Positions 10,619 through 19,229 of a stretch of 64,000 nucleotides of DNA are shown piece by piece. Where the stretch lies: NCBI RefSeq assembly GCF_000024025.1, contig NC_013131.1, forward strand, positions 2,604,001 to 2,668,000, given 5' to 3'. The position numbers and the translations under genes were made by a program. Below the pieces are notes generated by a model. That model saw only the letters and a program-made list of their open reading frames with translations. It was not told the DNA's origin and searched no databases. Position 1 is the first letter of the stretch, and every line of letters starts with the position of its first letter. The DNA is from Catenulispora acidiphila DSM 44928. GTDB taxonomy: Bacteria; Actinomycetota; Actinomycetes; Streptomycetales; Catenulisporaceae.

Positions 10619-11908
10619 TCAGGCGGCGGGCTGAACGTTCCGAGCGCGCTGCGCCTTCTTCGGCGCCGTCTCCGCCGGGACGGTCTCGATGGCCTCTTCC
10701 GTGGCGTCCGCGACCTCGACCTCCTCGCGGGTGATCCCGAGCAGGTACAGGATCGTGTCCAGGAACGGCACGTTCACCGCGGTGTCCGCCTGCTCCCGCA
10801 CCACCGGCTTGGCGTTGAACGCCACCCCGAGTCCGGCGGCGGCGAGCATGTCCAGGTCGTTGGCGCCGTCGCCGATCGCCACGGTGTCCGTGACCGGCAC
10901 GCCGGCGGCCTCCGCGAACTCGCGCAGCGCCGCCGCCTTGCCCGCGCGGTCCACTATCGGTCCGACGACGCGGCCGGTCAGCTTGCCGTCCTCGCCGATC
11001 TCCAGGGTGTTCGCCAGCGCGAAGTCCAGCCCCAGTTCGTCCCGCAGCGAGTCGGTGACGTGCGTGAACCCGCCGGAGACGATGCCGACCAGGTAGCCGA
11101 GGCGTTTCAGGGTGCGGACGAGGGTGCGGGCGCCGGGCATGAGCCGGACCGAGGCGCGCACCTCCTCCAGCGCGCCGGCGTCGAGCCCTTCCAGCAGGGC
11201 GACCCGCTCGCGCAGCGACCCGGCGAAGTCCAGCTCGCCGCGCATCGCCCGCTGGGTGATCCCGGCGACCGCCTCCAGGCAGCCGGCGCGGTCCGCGAGC
11301 TCCTCGATCACCTCGCCCTCGATGAGCGTGGAGTCCACGTCCATGACCACCAGCCGCTTGGCCCGCCGGCTCAGGCCGGCGGCCTGCACCGCGATGTCGG
11401 CGTGCTCCTCGGCGGCGACCCGGGCCAGGCGCTCGCGCAGCAGGTCGGGGTCGGCGCCGGAGACGTCCAGCTCGATCGCGGTCACCGGGTACTTGGCCAG
11501 CCGCACGATGCGGTCGATGTTGCCGCGGCACTCGGCGATCTCGCGGGCCAGCGCCGCCATCGCCGAGGGCTTGAGCGGGGCGCCCAGGACGGTCACGTGC
11601 GTGCGGCCCTCGCGGCGCTTGCGGTTGTCGCCGAGGCCGGTGACCACCTCGACGTCCAGCCGCTCCTCGGCGGCCCAGCGGTGCAGGTCCAGGCGCAGCT
11701 TGCGCAGGCCGTCCGGCTCCTCGGGCGCGCCGACCAGGACCGCCAGCACCAGCCGGCCGCGGACCACGACCTGCTCCACGTCCACGACCGGGACGCCGAA
11801 CGGCTCCAGCGCGGCGAACAGGCTCGCGGTGACCCCGGGACGGTCGGCGCCGTAGACGGTGACCAGGACGGTTTCGGCGGGCGGCGGCAGGGCGAGCGCG
11901 GTGTTCAT
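10619..11908 (-). CDS. serB: Phosphoserine phosphatase SerB with N-terminal ACT domains
   Basis: A cytoplasmic HAD-family enzyme that hydrolyses O-phosphoserine to serine in the last step of serine synthesis. It has 429 residues. Residues 10-180 contain two ACT-like modules (VTVYGADRPGVTASLF starts the first), as in mycobacterial SerB, suggesting allosteric control by amino acids. The HAD motif I is MDVDSTLIEGEV with nucleophile Asp190 and acid Asp192. IVSGG is motif II and GDGANDLDML motif IV. Start ATG at 11906-11908. Convergent with sixA. The C-terminal 35 residues are charged and variable. Confidence 0.95.
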   Translation of the reverse strand: MNTALALPPPAETVLVTVYGADRPGVTASLFAALEPFGVPVVDVEQVVVRGRLVLAVLVGAPEEPDGLRKLRLDLHRWAAEERLDVEVVTGLGDNRKRREGRTHVTVLGAPLKPSAMAALAREIAECRGNIDRIVRLAKYPVTAIELDVSGADPDLLRERLARVAAEEHADIAVQAAGLSRRAKRLVVMDVDSTLIEGEVIEELADRAGCLEAVAGITQRAMRGELDFAGSLRERVALLEGLDAGALEEVRASVRLMPGARTLVRTLKRLGYLVGIVSGGFTHVTDSLRDELGLDFALANTLEIGEDGKLTGRVVGPIVDRAGKAAALREFAEAAGVPVTDTVAIGDGANDLDMLAAAGLGVAFNAKPVVREQADTAVNVPFLDTILYLLGITREEVEVADATEEAIETVPAETAPKKAQRARNVQPAA

Positions 11909-12085
11909 GGTGCGATCCACGGTACCGGGGGCGCGGCGCGCGGCCGAGCAGTGTCCGGCTGCTGGGCGCCGGCGAGTCGGCCGCGCTGTCCAGCACCGGC
12001 GGCGCGCCGGGCCGCGGTGTCCCATACGGGTGATGTCTGCTCTGTGAACAGGCTCACCGAGGCGGTATCGCCCTAGCATTGAGGT

Positions 12086-12529
12086 ATGGCCGCGGACGAT
12101 TTGTCCTTCGTCGCCGGGTTCCTCGCCGCGTCCGGCCTGTTCTGGATCGGGGGCGGGGTGCTCTGGCTGGCCGCGTGCGCCCGCAGACTGGCGCGGCTCC
12201 GGCTGCGCCTGGTCGGCGTGCCGGCGCGGGGCGAGGTGATCGGGATGGTCGTGTCCTGCGACGCCTCCGGGACGGTACGCAACGCGCCGCGGGTCCGCTA
12301 CTTCGCGCAGGCCGGTCCGCCGGTGGTCACCCGCGCCTACGGCTACCGGCCGCATCAGAGTGTGGCGACCGGGGCGCAGGTGCGCCTCTGGTACGACCCG
12401 CTGCGCCCGGAGCGGATCCTGGTCTCGCGCTTCGATCTGAAGCCGCGCGACTGGCTGGAGCTGGTCGGGGCGCTGGCGGTGCTGGCGATCGGGGTCGGGA
12501 TGGAGTTCGCCGCGCTGACCATGGGGTGA
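12086..12529 (+). CDS. DUF3592-like membrane protein
   Basis: A 147-residue protein with membrane helices at about 7-30 and 125-145 around an extracytoplasmic beta-rich domain. Segments RGEVIGMV, VRYFAQAG and VATGAQVRLWYDPLRPERIL follow the DUF3592 pattern (G-x-V, then V-x-YDP-x-x-P). No function is known for the family. The 90 bp after the stop consist of 7-bp simple repeats (GGTTGTC, GTGCTCG). It diverges from serB. Confidence 0.65.
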   Translation: MAADDLSFVAGFLAASGLFWIGGGVLWLAACARRLARLRLRLVGVPARGEVIGMVVSCDASGTVRNAPRVRYFAQAGPPVVTRAYGYRPHQSVATGAQVRLWYDPLRPERILVSRFDLKPRDWLELVGALAVLAIGVGMEFAALTMG

Positions 12530-12618
12530 GGGTCGGCGGTCGGCGGTTGGCTGTTGGTTGTCGGTTGTCGGTTCGTGCGTCGTCGGTGCTCGGTGCTCGG
12601 CGGATCGCCGGCGCACCG

Positions 12619-13392
12619 TCAGTGATTCGGCTCCAGGATCGAGTGGTACGCCGCCAGCTGCGCCCGCCGCGTCACCCGTTCCAGGTCGATCAGCGCCGAG
12701 GCGCGCAGCCGGGACTCCATCGCGGTCACGCTGCCGCCCTCGTCCTGCCCGGCCAGGTCCGCGATCGCCGCGAGGCGCTGCGCCTGCGTCAGGACCTTGA
12801 CGGCGCGCGGCGGATAGCCCGGCGCCAGCACCGCTTCGGGCGCGCGGCCGTGCCCGCGGATCGCCGCCAGCGACTCGGCCAACTCCGGACGCCAGCGCGC
12901 GACGTCGAGCCGCGCCAGCTCCTCGGCCGCGTCGCGCAGCGCCGCGTTCATCTCGCGTTCGGCCTCCGACAGCGTGGGCACCGGCGCCGCGCCGGTCTCC
13001 ACCGGCGTCACCGTCCAGCGCACCGCGTGCCCGCGGTCCCCGGCCGGGCCGTAGCCGTCCACCGAGGGCACGATGCCCAGCGCCGGCCCGTCGGTCAGCA
13101 CCGCCTCGCCGGCGGCGATCGCCGCCTGGTTGAAGGCCGCCGGGCCCTTGAGCCCGAGCGGATCGCCCGGGCGCGGCAGCGCGAGGCGCAGGCCCGTGAC
13201 CCCGGCGGCGCGCAGCCGCCCCAGCGCCACGGTCCAGCTCACCTCGCCGTCCTCGCCCGGCACGCCGGCCACCCGGTGCGGCTCGTCGCCGTCCGTCCGG
13301 ACCTGCTCGGCGGCGGTGTCCAGACTCGTGTGCCCGGCGAGCCACGCGTTGCCCCAGGCGACGAGGCGCCCCGACCGGTGTTCGCTCAGCAT
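12619..13392 (-). CDS. Conserved actinobacterial protein of unknown function
   Basis: A soluble 257-residue protein beginning MLSEHRSGRLVAWGNAWLAG with repeated short helices and no membrane segment or catalytic motif I can recognise. The first two thirds contain a WGNAWLAG and a VDGYGPAGDRGHAVRWTV segment, and the last third is helical and Arg/Ala-rich. Similar proteins accompany serB in other actinomycetes as far as I recall, but no role is known. It diverges from the ABC ATPase gene. Confidence 0.7.
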   Translation of the reverse strand: MLSEHRSGRLVAWGNAWLAGHTSLDTAAEQVRTDGDEPHRVAGVPGEDGEVSWTVALGRLRAAGVTGLRLALPRPGDPLGLKGPAAFNQAAIAAGEAVLTDGPALGIVPSVDGYGPAGDRGHAVRWTVTPVETGAAPVPTLSEAEREMNAALRDAAEELARLDVARWRPELAESLAAIRGHGRAPEAVLAPGYPPRAVKVLTQAQRLAAIADLAGQDEGGSVTAMESRLRASALIDLERVTRRAQLAAYHSILEPNH

Positions 13393-13493
13393 GGGGACCA
13401 GGGTACGTGGCGGTGCCCACGGACGACTCTGGCGGACATGTGGGTGGCCTAAGCTAGGCGATCGAAGATCGAGGCCTGCAGCGTGAGGAACTG

Positions 13494-14324
13494 GTGCCGA
13501 ACATGACCACCGAAGCCCTGTCCGTCGACCCCGACAGCGTCCTCGACCTCGTCGACGTCTCCGTGGTCCGGGAGGGCCGCAAGCTGCTGGACGCCGTGAA
13601 CTGGACGGTCGGCGAAGGCGAGCGCTGGGTGGTGCTCGGGCCCAACGGCGCCGGCAAGACCACGGTGCTGAACATCGCGGCGGCCTCGCTGTTCCCGACC
13701 GCCGGCGCGGTGGGGGTGCTCGGGGAGCGGCTCGGTGCCGTCGACGTCTTCGAGCTGCGCCCGCGCATCGGCTACTCCTCGGCCGCGGTCTCCGAGAAGC
13801 TGCCGCGCTCGGAGTCGGTGCGCGACGTGGTGATGACCGCCTCCTACGGCATGGTCGGCCGCTGGCGTGAGAAGTACGACGAGGCCGACGCCCAGCGCGC
13901 CGACGACCTGCTGGCGTGGTGGGGCATGGCCGAGTTCGGCAAGCGCACGTTCGGCACGCTGTCCGAGGGCGAGCGCAAGCGGGCGCTGATCGCCCGCGCG
14001 CTGATGGCCGACCCGGAACTGCTGCTGCTCGACGAGCCGGCCGCCGGTCTGGACCTCGGCGGCCGCGAGGACCTGGTACGCCGGCTGTCCCGGCTGGCCT
14101 CCGACCCCTACGCGCCGGTCACCGTCCTGGTGACGCACCACGTCGAGGAGATCCCGCCGGGCTTCTCCCACATCCTGCTGGTGCGCGCCGGCGCGGTGGT
14201 GGCGGCCGGGCCGATCGAGACCGCGCTCACCTCCGAGAACCTGACCACCACCTTCGGTCTGGCGCTGAACGTGGAGCGGTATGAGACCCCGGCGGGGCTG
14301 CGCTGGTACGCCCGCGCCGTCTGA
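13494..14324 (+). CDS. ABC transporter ATP-binding protein
   Basis: A cytoplasmic ATPase of about 276 residues. Walker A GPNGAGKTT is at 49-57, the signature LSEGERKRALIARAL precedes the Walker B LLLLDEPAAGLD, and the switch His lies in VTHHVEE. The fold resembles ModF/FhuC-like importer ATPases. No permease or binding protein is adjacent, so it may work alone or with a distant partner. GTG 13494 lies 4 bases after GAGGA, whereas ATG 13503 is 13 bases away, so both starts are possible. NfeD and SPFH genes follow on the same strand. Confidence 0.88.
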   Translation: MPNMTTEALSVDPDSVLDLVDVSVVREGRKLLDAVNWTVGEGERWVVLGPNGAGKTTVLNIAAASLFPTAGAVGVLGERLGAVDVFELRPRIGYSSAAVSEKLPRSESVRDVVMTASYGMVGRWREKYDEADAQRADDLLAWWGMAEFGKRTFGTLSEGERKRALIARALMADPELLLLDEPAAGLDLGGREDLVRRLSRLASDPYAPVTVLVTHHVEEIPPGFSHILLVRAGAVVAAGPIETALTSENLTTTFGLALNVERYETPAGLRWYARAV

Positions 14325-14357
14325 CAGAGGTTTGATAGCCGCTCCGCCTTACGTAGC

Positions 14358-14786
14358 ATGGGTTCCATGGACGCGATGGTGTGGGCGATCGTTGCGGCCG
14401 TGCTGGTCCTGCTGGAGCTGACCACGACCACGCTGGTGTTCGTGATGCTCGGGATCGGGGCGGCGGCCGCCGCGCTCGCGGCCGGCGCCGGCGGGAACGT
14501 GGTCGTGCAGTTCGCGGCGTTCGGCGCCGTGTCGGTCGCCACCTTGGTCTTCGCCCGCCCGACCGCGATGAAGCGGCTGCACGGCGGACCCGAGCACCGG
14601 CAGGGCATCGACACGCTGATCGGCCGCGAGGCGTTCGTGGTCGAGAAGGTCGACGCGCACGACGGCAGGGTCCGGATTTCCGGCGAGATCTGGAGTGCCC
14701 GCGCCTACGACGGGCAGACTGAATACGAGGTCGGCGACCGCGTGGACGTGGCACAGATCGAGGGCGCCACGGCGCTCGTCCTCTAG
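14358..14786 (+). CDS. NfeD-like membrane protein
   Basis: A 142-residue protein with two or three membrane helices (residues 5-25, 28-45, 48-65) and a C-terminal OB-fold domain starting IDTLIGREAFVVEKVDAHDG and containing RVRISGEIWSARA, the NfeD C-terminal signature. NfeD proteins pair with SPFH/stomatin proteins in membrane microdomains. That partner is the next gene. No serine-protease domain is present, so it is the short NfeD form. ATG 14358 or 14367 could start it. Confidence 0.85.
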   Translation: MGSMDAMVWAIVAAVLVLLELTTTTLVFVMLGIGAAAAALAAGAGGNVVVQFAAFGAVSVATLVFARPTAMKRLHGGPEHRQGIDTLIGREAFVVEKVDAHDGRVRISGEIWSARAYDGQTEYEVGDRVDVAQIEGATALVL

Positions 14787-15034
14787 AGTGCTCCGCGCGG
14801 CCATTTCTTGTGGCTGTACCTGGGATTCCGCGATCTCTTGCGCGGGCAGGACACTTCTCGACGGACCTCGGCGGAACGGTGTGTGCTGTGTGCGTTCCGC
14901 AATTGGCCAGCGGCGCCCCGCGCCTCCTTGAAGGGTGGTTGGTGGGCGACGGGTGGGCCTAAGATCGAGCACTGTCACTGGGGGGTGCGTGCCACCTCCT
15001 GACCGCCGGACATCGAAGCGTAGGAGGAGTCGAC

Positions 15035-16072
15035 ATGATCGCCACGATCGTCGTCCTCATCTTGATCGCCGCCGCGATCGCGGTGAGCTTGTTCCAGTCC
15101 GTGCGGATCGTCGGGCAGGGGACCGTCGCCGTCATCGAGCGCTTCGGCCGCTACACCCGGACCCTGACGCCGGGCCTGCGGATCCTGATGCCGGTGGTGG
15201 ACCGCGTGCGCGCGATCATCGACGTGCGCGAGCAGGTCGTGCCGTTCCCGCCGCAGCCGGTGATCACCCAGGACAACCTGACGGTCTCCATCGACACCGT
15301 CATCTACTTCCAGGTCACCGACGCCCGCGCGGCGGTGTACCAGATCACCAACTACATCCAGGCGATCGAGCAGCTGACGGTCACCACGCTGCGCAACATC
15401 GTCGGCGGCATGGACCTGGAGCGCACCCTCACCAGCCGCGACTACATCAACAACGAGCTGCGCGGGGTCCTGGACCAGGTGACCGGCAACTGGGGCATCC
15501 GGGTCTCCCGGGTCGAGCTGAAGGCGGTCGAGCCGCCGGCCTCGATCCAGGACTCGATGGAGAAGCAGATGCGCGCCGACCGGGACCGCCGCGCGGCGAT
15601 CCTGTCGGCCGAGGGCTTCAAGCAGTCGCAGATCCTCACCGCCGAGGGCGAGAAGCAGGCGGCGGTCCTGCGCGCCGAGGGCGAGGCCAAGGCGCGCGCG
15701 CTGCAGGCCGAGGGCGAGGCGGCGGCGATCCGCAAGGTCTTCGAGGCCATCCACGAGGGCAACGCCGACAACCAAGTGATGGCCTACCAGTACCTGCAGC
15801 AGCTGCCGAAGATCGCCGAGGGCGACAGCAACAAGCTCTGGATCATCCCTAGCGAGTTCGGCAAGGCGCTGGAGAACGTCGGCGGGGCGCTGGGCCGCTT
15901 CGGCATGCCGGGGCCGCCGTCCGTGGAGCCGGTGGCCGCGAACGGCAACTCCCTGGGCTCGGGCGACGCGCAGAGCGGCGGGAAGGCACAGGCGCCGCGC
16001 GCCGACCGTCCGCCGCGCCAGCGCGGGACGAGCCCGGCGGACGATGTCTTCTTCAACCAGGACGAGGACTGA
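15035..16072 (+). CDS. SPFH/stomatin-like membrane scaffold protein
   Basis: A 345-residue protein with one N-terminal membrane anchor (1-22), an SPFH domain (about 25-190, including GTVAVIERFGRYTRTLTPGL), a charged coiled coil with repeated AEGE motifs (190-245) and a disordered C-terminal tail. Such proteins oligomerise to organise membrane microdomains and protease partners. AGGAGG lies directly before ATG 15035. The NfeD gene upstream is the usual partner. The stop codon is followed by seven degenerate CTGATCGA-like repeats and then a hairpin terminator. Confidence 0.92.
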   Translation: MIATIVVLILIAAAIAVSLFQSVRIVGQGTVAVIERFGRYTRTLTPGLRILMPVVDRVRAIIDVREQVVPFPPQPVITQDNLTVSIDTVIYFQVTDARAAVYQITNYIQAIEQLTVTTLRNIVGGMDLERTLTSRDYINNELRGVLDQVTGNWGIRVSRVELKAVEPPASIQDSMEKQMRADRDRRAAILSAEGFKQSQILTAEGEKQAAVLRAEGEAKARALQAEGEAAAIRKVFEAIHEGNADNQVMAYQYLQQLPKIAEGDSNKLWIIPSEFGKALENVGGALGRFGMPGPPSVEPVAANGNSLGSGDAQSGGKAQAPRADRPPRQRGTSPADDVFFNQDED

Positions 16073-16152
16073 TCGAAGGCTGATGCGGCTGACCGAGGGC
16101 TGGTCGAAGACTGATCGGCTGATCGAGCACTGATGTCAGCCGGATGAGCGAA

Positions 16153-16188
16153 GAGGGGACCGGTCAGCCGACCGGTCCCCTCAGCTTT
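16153..16188. terminator. Bidirectional hairpin terminator
   Basis: A perfect 13-bp stem (16153-16165 with 16170-16182), AGCC loop, then AGCTTTT on the plus strand. It lies between the convergent SPFH and EamA genes and can serve both. Confidence 0.88.
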
Positions 16189-16205
16189 TCGCCGGTGTGC
16201 CGCTC

Positions 16206-17114
16206 CTATCCCGCCACGCGCGGCCGGGCGTGCCAGGTCTCGGCGGTCACCGACACCGCGAGCAGCGCCGCGCCGACGGCTCCGACCGCCGTGAGGCGGT
16301 CCCCGAGCAGCAGGACGGCCAGGACCGTGCCGGTCAGCGGTTCCAACAGCGCCGTGACGGTCCCGGTGCTGGCCGCCGCCTCGCGCAGGCCGATGAAGTA
16401 GCAGCCGTAGGCGATGGCGGTCGGCACCAGGCCGAGCAGCAGCAGCAGCCCGACCGCTGCCGGACGCGGCGCGAACCCGGCGCCGGTGGTGAGCGCGGCG
16501 GCGGCGACCAGCGCCAGACCGCCGAGGGTGAAGCTGTACCCGGTCATCGTGACCTCGCCGAGGCCCGCGACCGGGTTCTTGCCGAGGACGCTGATCGCCG
16601 AGAACCCGGCGGCGCTGGCGACCGCGAACCCGGCGCCGGCCGCGAGGTGCGCGCCGGTGACACCGTGCGGCGGCTCGCCGACCAGCAAGCCGAGACCGGC
16701 CAGCGCCAGGGCCACCGTGGCCGCCGCGCGCGGGTCGAACCCCCGCCGCCCGGTCGCCTGCTCGAAGGCGGCGACCAGGACGGGAGCGGCGCCGATGGTG
16801 ACCAGCGTGGCCAGGCTGACGTCGGTCAGCGCCACCGCCGCGAAGTAGCAGGCCTGAAAACCCGCCGACAGCGCGCCGACGACGCCGACGCGGCGCCACG
16901 CCGCACGGCCGCGAGGACGCCGGGACCGGGCGGCTGGGCCCGCGTCCCGGCGTCCGCGGCCGGTGACAGCCGCGAACAGGATGAGCAGTGTGCCGCCGAT
17001 CAGCAGCCGGTAGCCGGCCACGGCGGTGGGGGAAAGGCGGGTGTGCAGCGACAGCAGGCGGCCGGTCAGCCCGCCGGTGCCCCAGAGCACGCCGGAAAGG
17101 ACTAGATAGATCAA
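16206..17114 (-). CDS. EamA/DMT-family transporter
   Basis: A 302-residue protein with about ten hydrophobic helices in two repeats, the EamA (drug/metabolite transporter) architecture. The first repeat begins IYLVLSGVLWGTGGLTGRLL and the second begins near FAVASAAGFSAISVLGKN. The family exports amino acids, metabolites or drugs, and the substrate is unknown here. The start is TTG at 17114, preceded on the minus strand by AGGAG at 7 bases. An arginine-rich cytoplasmic loop lies near residues 60-75. Confidence 0.85.
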   Translation of the reverse strand: MIYLVLSGVLWGTGGLTGRLLSLHTRLSPTAVAGYRLLIGGTLLILFAAVTGRGRRDAGPAARSRRPRGRAAWRRVGVVGALSAGFQACYFAAVALTDVSLATLVTIGAAPVLVAAFEQATGRRGFDPRAAATVALALAGLGLLVGEPPHGVTGAHLAAGAGFAVASAAGFSAISVLGKNPVAGLGEVTMTGYSFTLGGLALVAAAALTTGAGFAPRPAAVGLLLLLGLVPTAIAYGCYFIGLREAAASTGTVTALLEPLTGTVLAVLLLGDRLTAVGAVGAALLAVSVTAETWHARPRVAG

Positions 17115-17361
17115 GGGATCGCTCCTGCGACAAAGGAAAAGGGGATTAGTCGCGGGAAGCGGGGCGTGACACTCAGACCCGTCGGCTCAACACGCCGACA
17201 GGCGGTCCCTGTGGATCAGGTCGACCCCGCTTCAGGATCCCGGCGGCGGGGTGACCGGGAACAACCGGTGCACATCGGCGATCCTAGCCACCGGACGCTG
17301 CGCGGCCAACCGATCTTTGACGCTACGCTCGACCCTCCGGCAGGGGCGCGAAGGAGGCATC

Positions 17362-18192
17362 GTGGGCATCGGCGAGGTGGCGGCGCTCCTGGGCGCGGGC
17401 ATGGCGGCCGGCACGATCAACACGGTGGTCGGGTCCGGCACGCTGATCACGTTCCCGACGCTGCTGGCCTTCGGCTACACCCCGCTGGTCGCGAACGTCA
17501 CCAACACCGTCGGCCTGGTCCCGGGTTCGGCGTCGGGCATCCACGGCTACCGCGCGGAGATCGCGCAGTTCCGCGGCGGCGGACGGTACCGGCTCGCGCG
17601 CCTGGTGGCGGCCTCGACGACCGGCGGCACGCTCGGTGCGCTGCTGCTGTTCTTGCTGCCCGCGAAAGCGTTCAAGGCGATCGTGCCGGTCTTGATCGGG
17701 CTGGCGCTGGTGCTGATCGTGGTGCAGCCGCGGCTGTCGAAGCGGATCGCGGCACGGCGCGCGGCGCGCGAGGGCGCGGACGGCGCCGAAGGGGCGCCCG
17801 GCGGCGTGCGGCAGGGCGGCTGGGGCACCGTGCTGGCGGTGTTCGGCACGGGGTTGTACGGCGGGTACTTCGGCGCCGCGCAGGGCGTGCTGCTGATGGC
17901 GATCCTCGGGCTGACCTACGGCGACGGCATGCAGGTGCTCAACGGCGTGAAGAACGTGCTCGCCTGCGTGGTGAACGCGATCGCGGCGGTGGTGTTCATC
18001 ATCGTCGGCGCGTTCGGGCTCGGTGGATCCGAGCATCCTTCGATCCAGTGGGGCGCGGCCCTGGCGATCGCGGTCGGGGCGCTGGTCGGCGGGAAGATCG
18101 GGGCGAGCGTGGGCCGACGGCTGCCGCCCAAGGCGCTCAGGGCGCTGATCATCGTGGTGGGTCTGGTGGCGATCGGGTCGATGGTGCTCTGA
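17362..18192 (+). CDS. TauE/SafE-family membrane permease (sulfite exporter family)
   Basis: A 276-residue membrane protein with about eight helices in two homologous halves. The first half contains the family segment GTINTVVGSGTLITFP and the second the related GLYGGYFGAAQGVLLMAIL. TauE/SafE proteins export sulfite, sulfoacetate or other organosulfur anions. A hydrophilic loop at 130-155 separates the halves. GTG 17362 is chosen because AAGGAGG (17351-17357) is ideally placed, and longer readings add unrelated residues. It diverges from the EamA gene. Confidence 0.88.
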   Translation: MGIGEVAALLGAGMAAGTINTVVGSGTLITFPTLLAFGYTPLVANVTNTVGLVPGSASGIHGYRAEIAQFRGGGRYRLARLVAASTTGGTLGALLLFLLPAKAFKAIVPVLIGLALVLIVVQPRLSKRIAARRAAREGADGAEGAPGGVRQGGWGTVLAVFGTGLYGGYFGAAQGVLLMAILGLTYGDGMQVLNGVKNVLACVVNAIAAVVFIIVGAFGLGGSEHPSIQWGAALAIAVGALVGGKIGASVGRRLPPKALRALIIVVGLVAIGSMVL

Positions 18193-18413
18193 GATGTCGC
18201 CGGCGCATGCATAACCGCACAACCGCCCGCACTTCGACGCATAGGTGATCTTCACCGATTCAGCAGTCTATCCAGCTGATACTACCTATCCTGGAGACAG
18301 TACCGGCGGGGTGCGGCCGGCGCATGGCGTCCGTTCTCCGGGGTCAGTATTCTCACGGTGACGGGGGTCACGGGTCTGGCGGTCAGGGCGGGACATCCGG
18401 GGTTGGACGGCAC

Positions 18414-18466
18414 GATCGACAGGACCAACAGGTCGACAGGATCAGCAGGATCAGCAGGATCGACAG
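18414..18466 (+). repeat. 8-9 bp tandem repeat (GATCRRCAG) upstream of elaA-like gene
   Basis: Six consecutive units of 8-9 bp (GATCGACAG, GACCAACAG, GTCGACAG, GATCAGCAG twice, GATCGACAG) lie in the 350-bp gap after the TauE gene. I see no gene in the gap. It also holds a small GGTGA-TCT-TCACC inverted repeat at 18244-18256. Confidence 0.75.
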
Positions 18467-18545
18467 GTTCGGCACCACCGGCGCGGCGGCTCGCCGCGTC
18501 ACGACATCCCGGCACACGCCGGCAGGCCCGTTTCGGAGATTCGTC

Positions 18546-18980
18546 TTGGGCAAGGTCTCCTACCGCTACGCGCACATCGAGGACCTCGACGCGCCGACCA
18601 TCTACGCCCTGCTGCGGCTGCGGCAGGAGGTCTTCATCGTCGAGTGGGGCAGCTCGCACCTGGACATCGACGGCCGGGACACCGAGCCCTCCAGCGTGCA
18701 CCTGTGGGCCGAGCGCGACGGGGACGTGCTGGCCGCCGTGCGCGTGGTGCAGGAGTCCGACGACACCCTGCGGATAGAGCGTCTGGCCACCCGGTTCGGC
18801 GCGCGCGGCCGCGGCATCGCCGGCCGGCTGCTGGACTACGCGGTGAAGATGGCCGGCGAGCGCAGACTGCTGATCGACGTCCCGACCGCGCTGGAGCCCT
18901 GGGCCGAGCGCTTCGGATTCGCGCGCGCCGGGGACCCGTTCATCGCCGAGGGTGTCCAACAGGTGACCATGACTCACTGA
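18546..18980 (+). CDS. ElaA-type GNAT acetyltransferase
   Basis: A 144-residue acetyl-CoA-dependent N-acetyltransferase of the ElaA subfamily. The N-terminal LYALLRLRQEVFIVEW-like segment and the acetyl-CoA loop RFGARGRGIAGRLLDYA are clear, and the C-terminus GFARAGDPFIAEGVQQVTM is typical. A TTG at 18546 is chosen as start because it begins right at the conserved domain and CGGAGA lies 7 bases upstream. A reading that starts earlier would translate the 9-bp repeat. The acceptor substrate is unknown. Confidence 0.82.
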   Translation: MGKVSYRYAHIEDLDAPTIYALLRLRQEVFIVEWGSSHLDIDGRDTEPSSVHLWAERDGDVLAAVRVVQESDDTLRIERLATRFGARGRGIAGRLLDYAVKMAGERRLLIDVPTALEPWAERFGFARAGDPFIAEGVQQVTMTH

Positions 18981-19229
18981 TGCACGCGCCTTTGCACGTG
19001 CACGGCGGGTCCCGGCCCGGGAACCGGCGCGCGATGAGATCCGCGCCACGGCCGAACGGGGATGTTCGCTCCCCTGATTTACCCGCTTTTGACTGATTCG
19101 CCGCCTCACTTGTGGAACAGGCGGTGTTAGTGTGCGTTGAAGTTCCTACAGACGTATTGCGGAGGACCTCTCCATGGCCGTTCCACGGCGCGCCCTCAGC
19201 TTCGCCGTGGCTGTGTGCGGGGGACCGGC

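Noticed and set aside
10619-13420. A 933-residue serB fusion
   Set aside because: It merges serB with antisense shadows of two other genes; the ACT-HAD protein is complete from the ATG at 11908.
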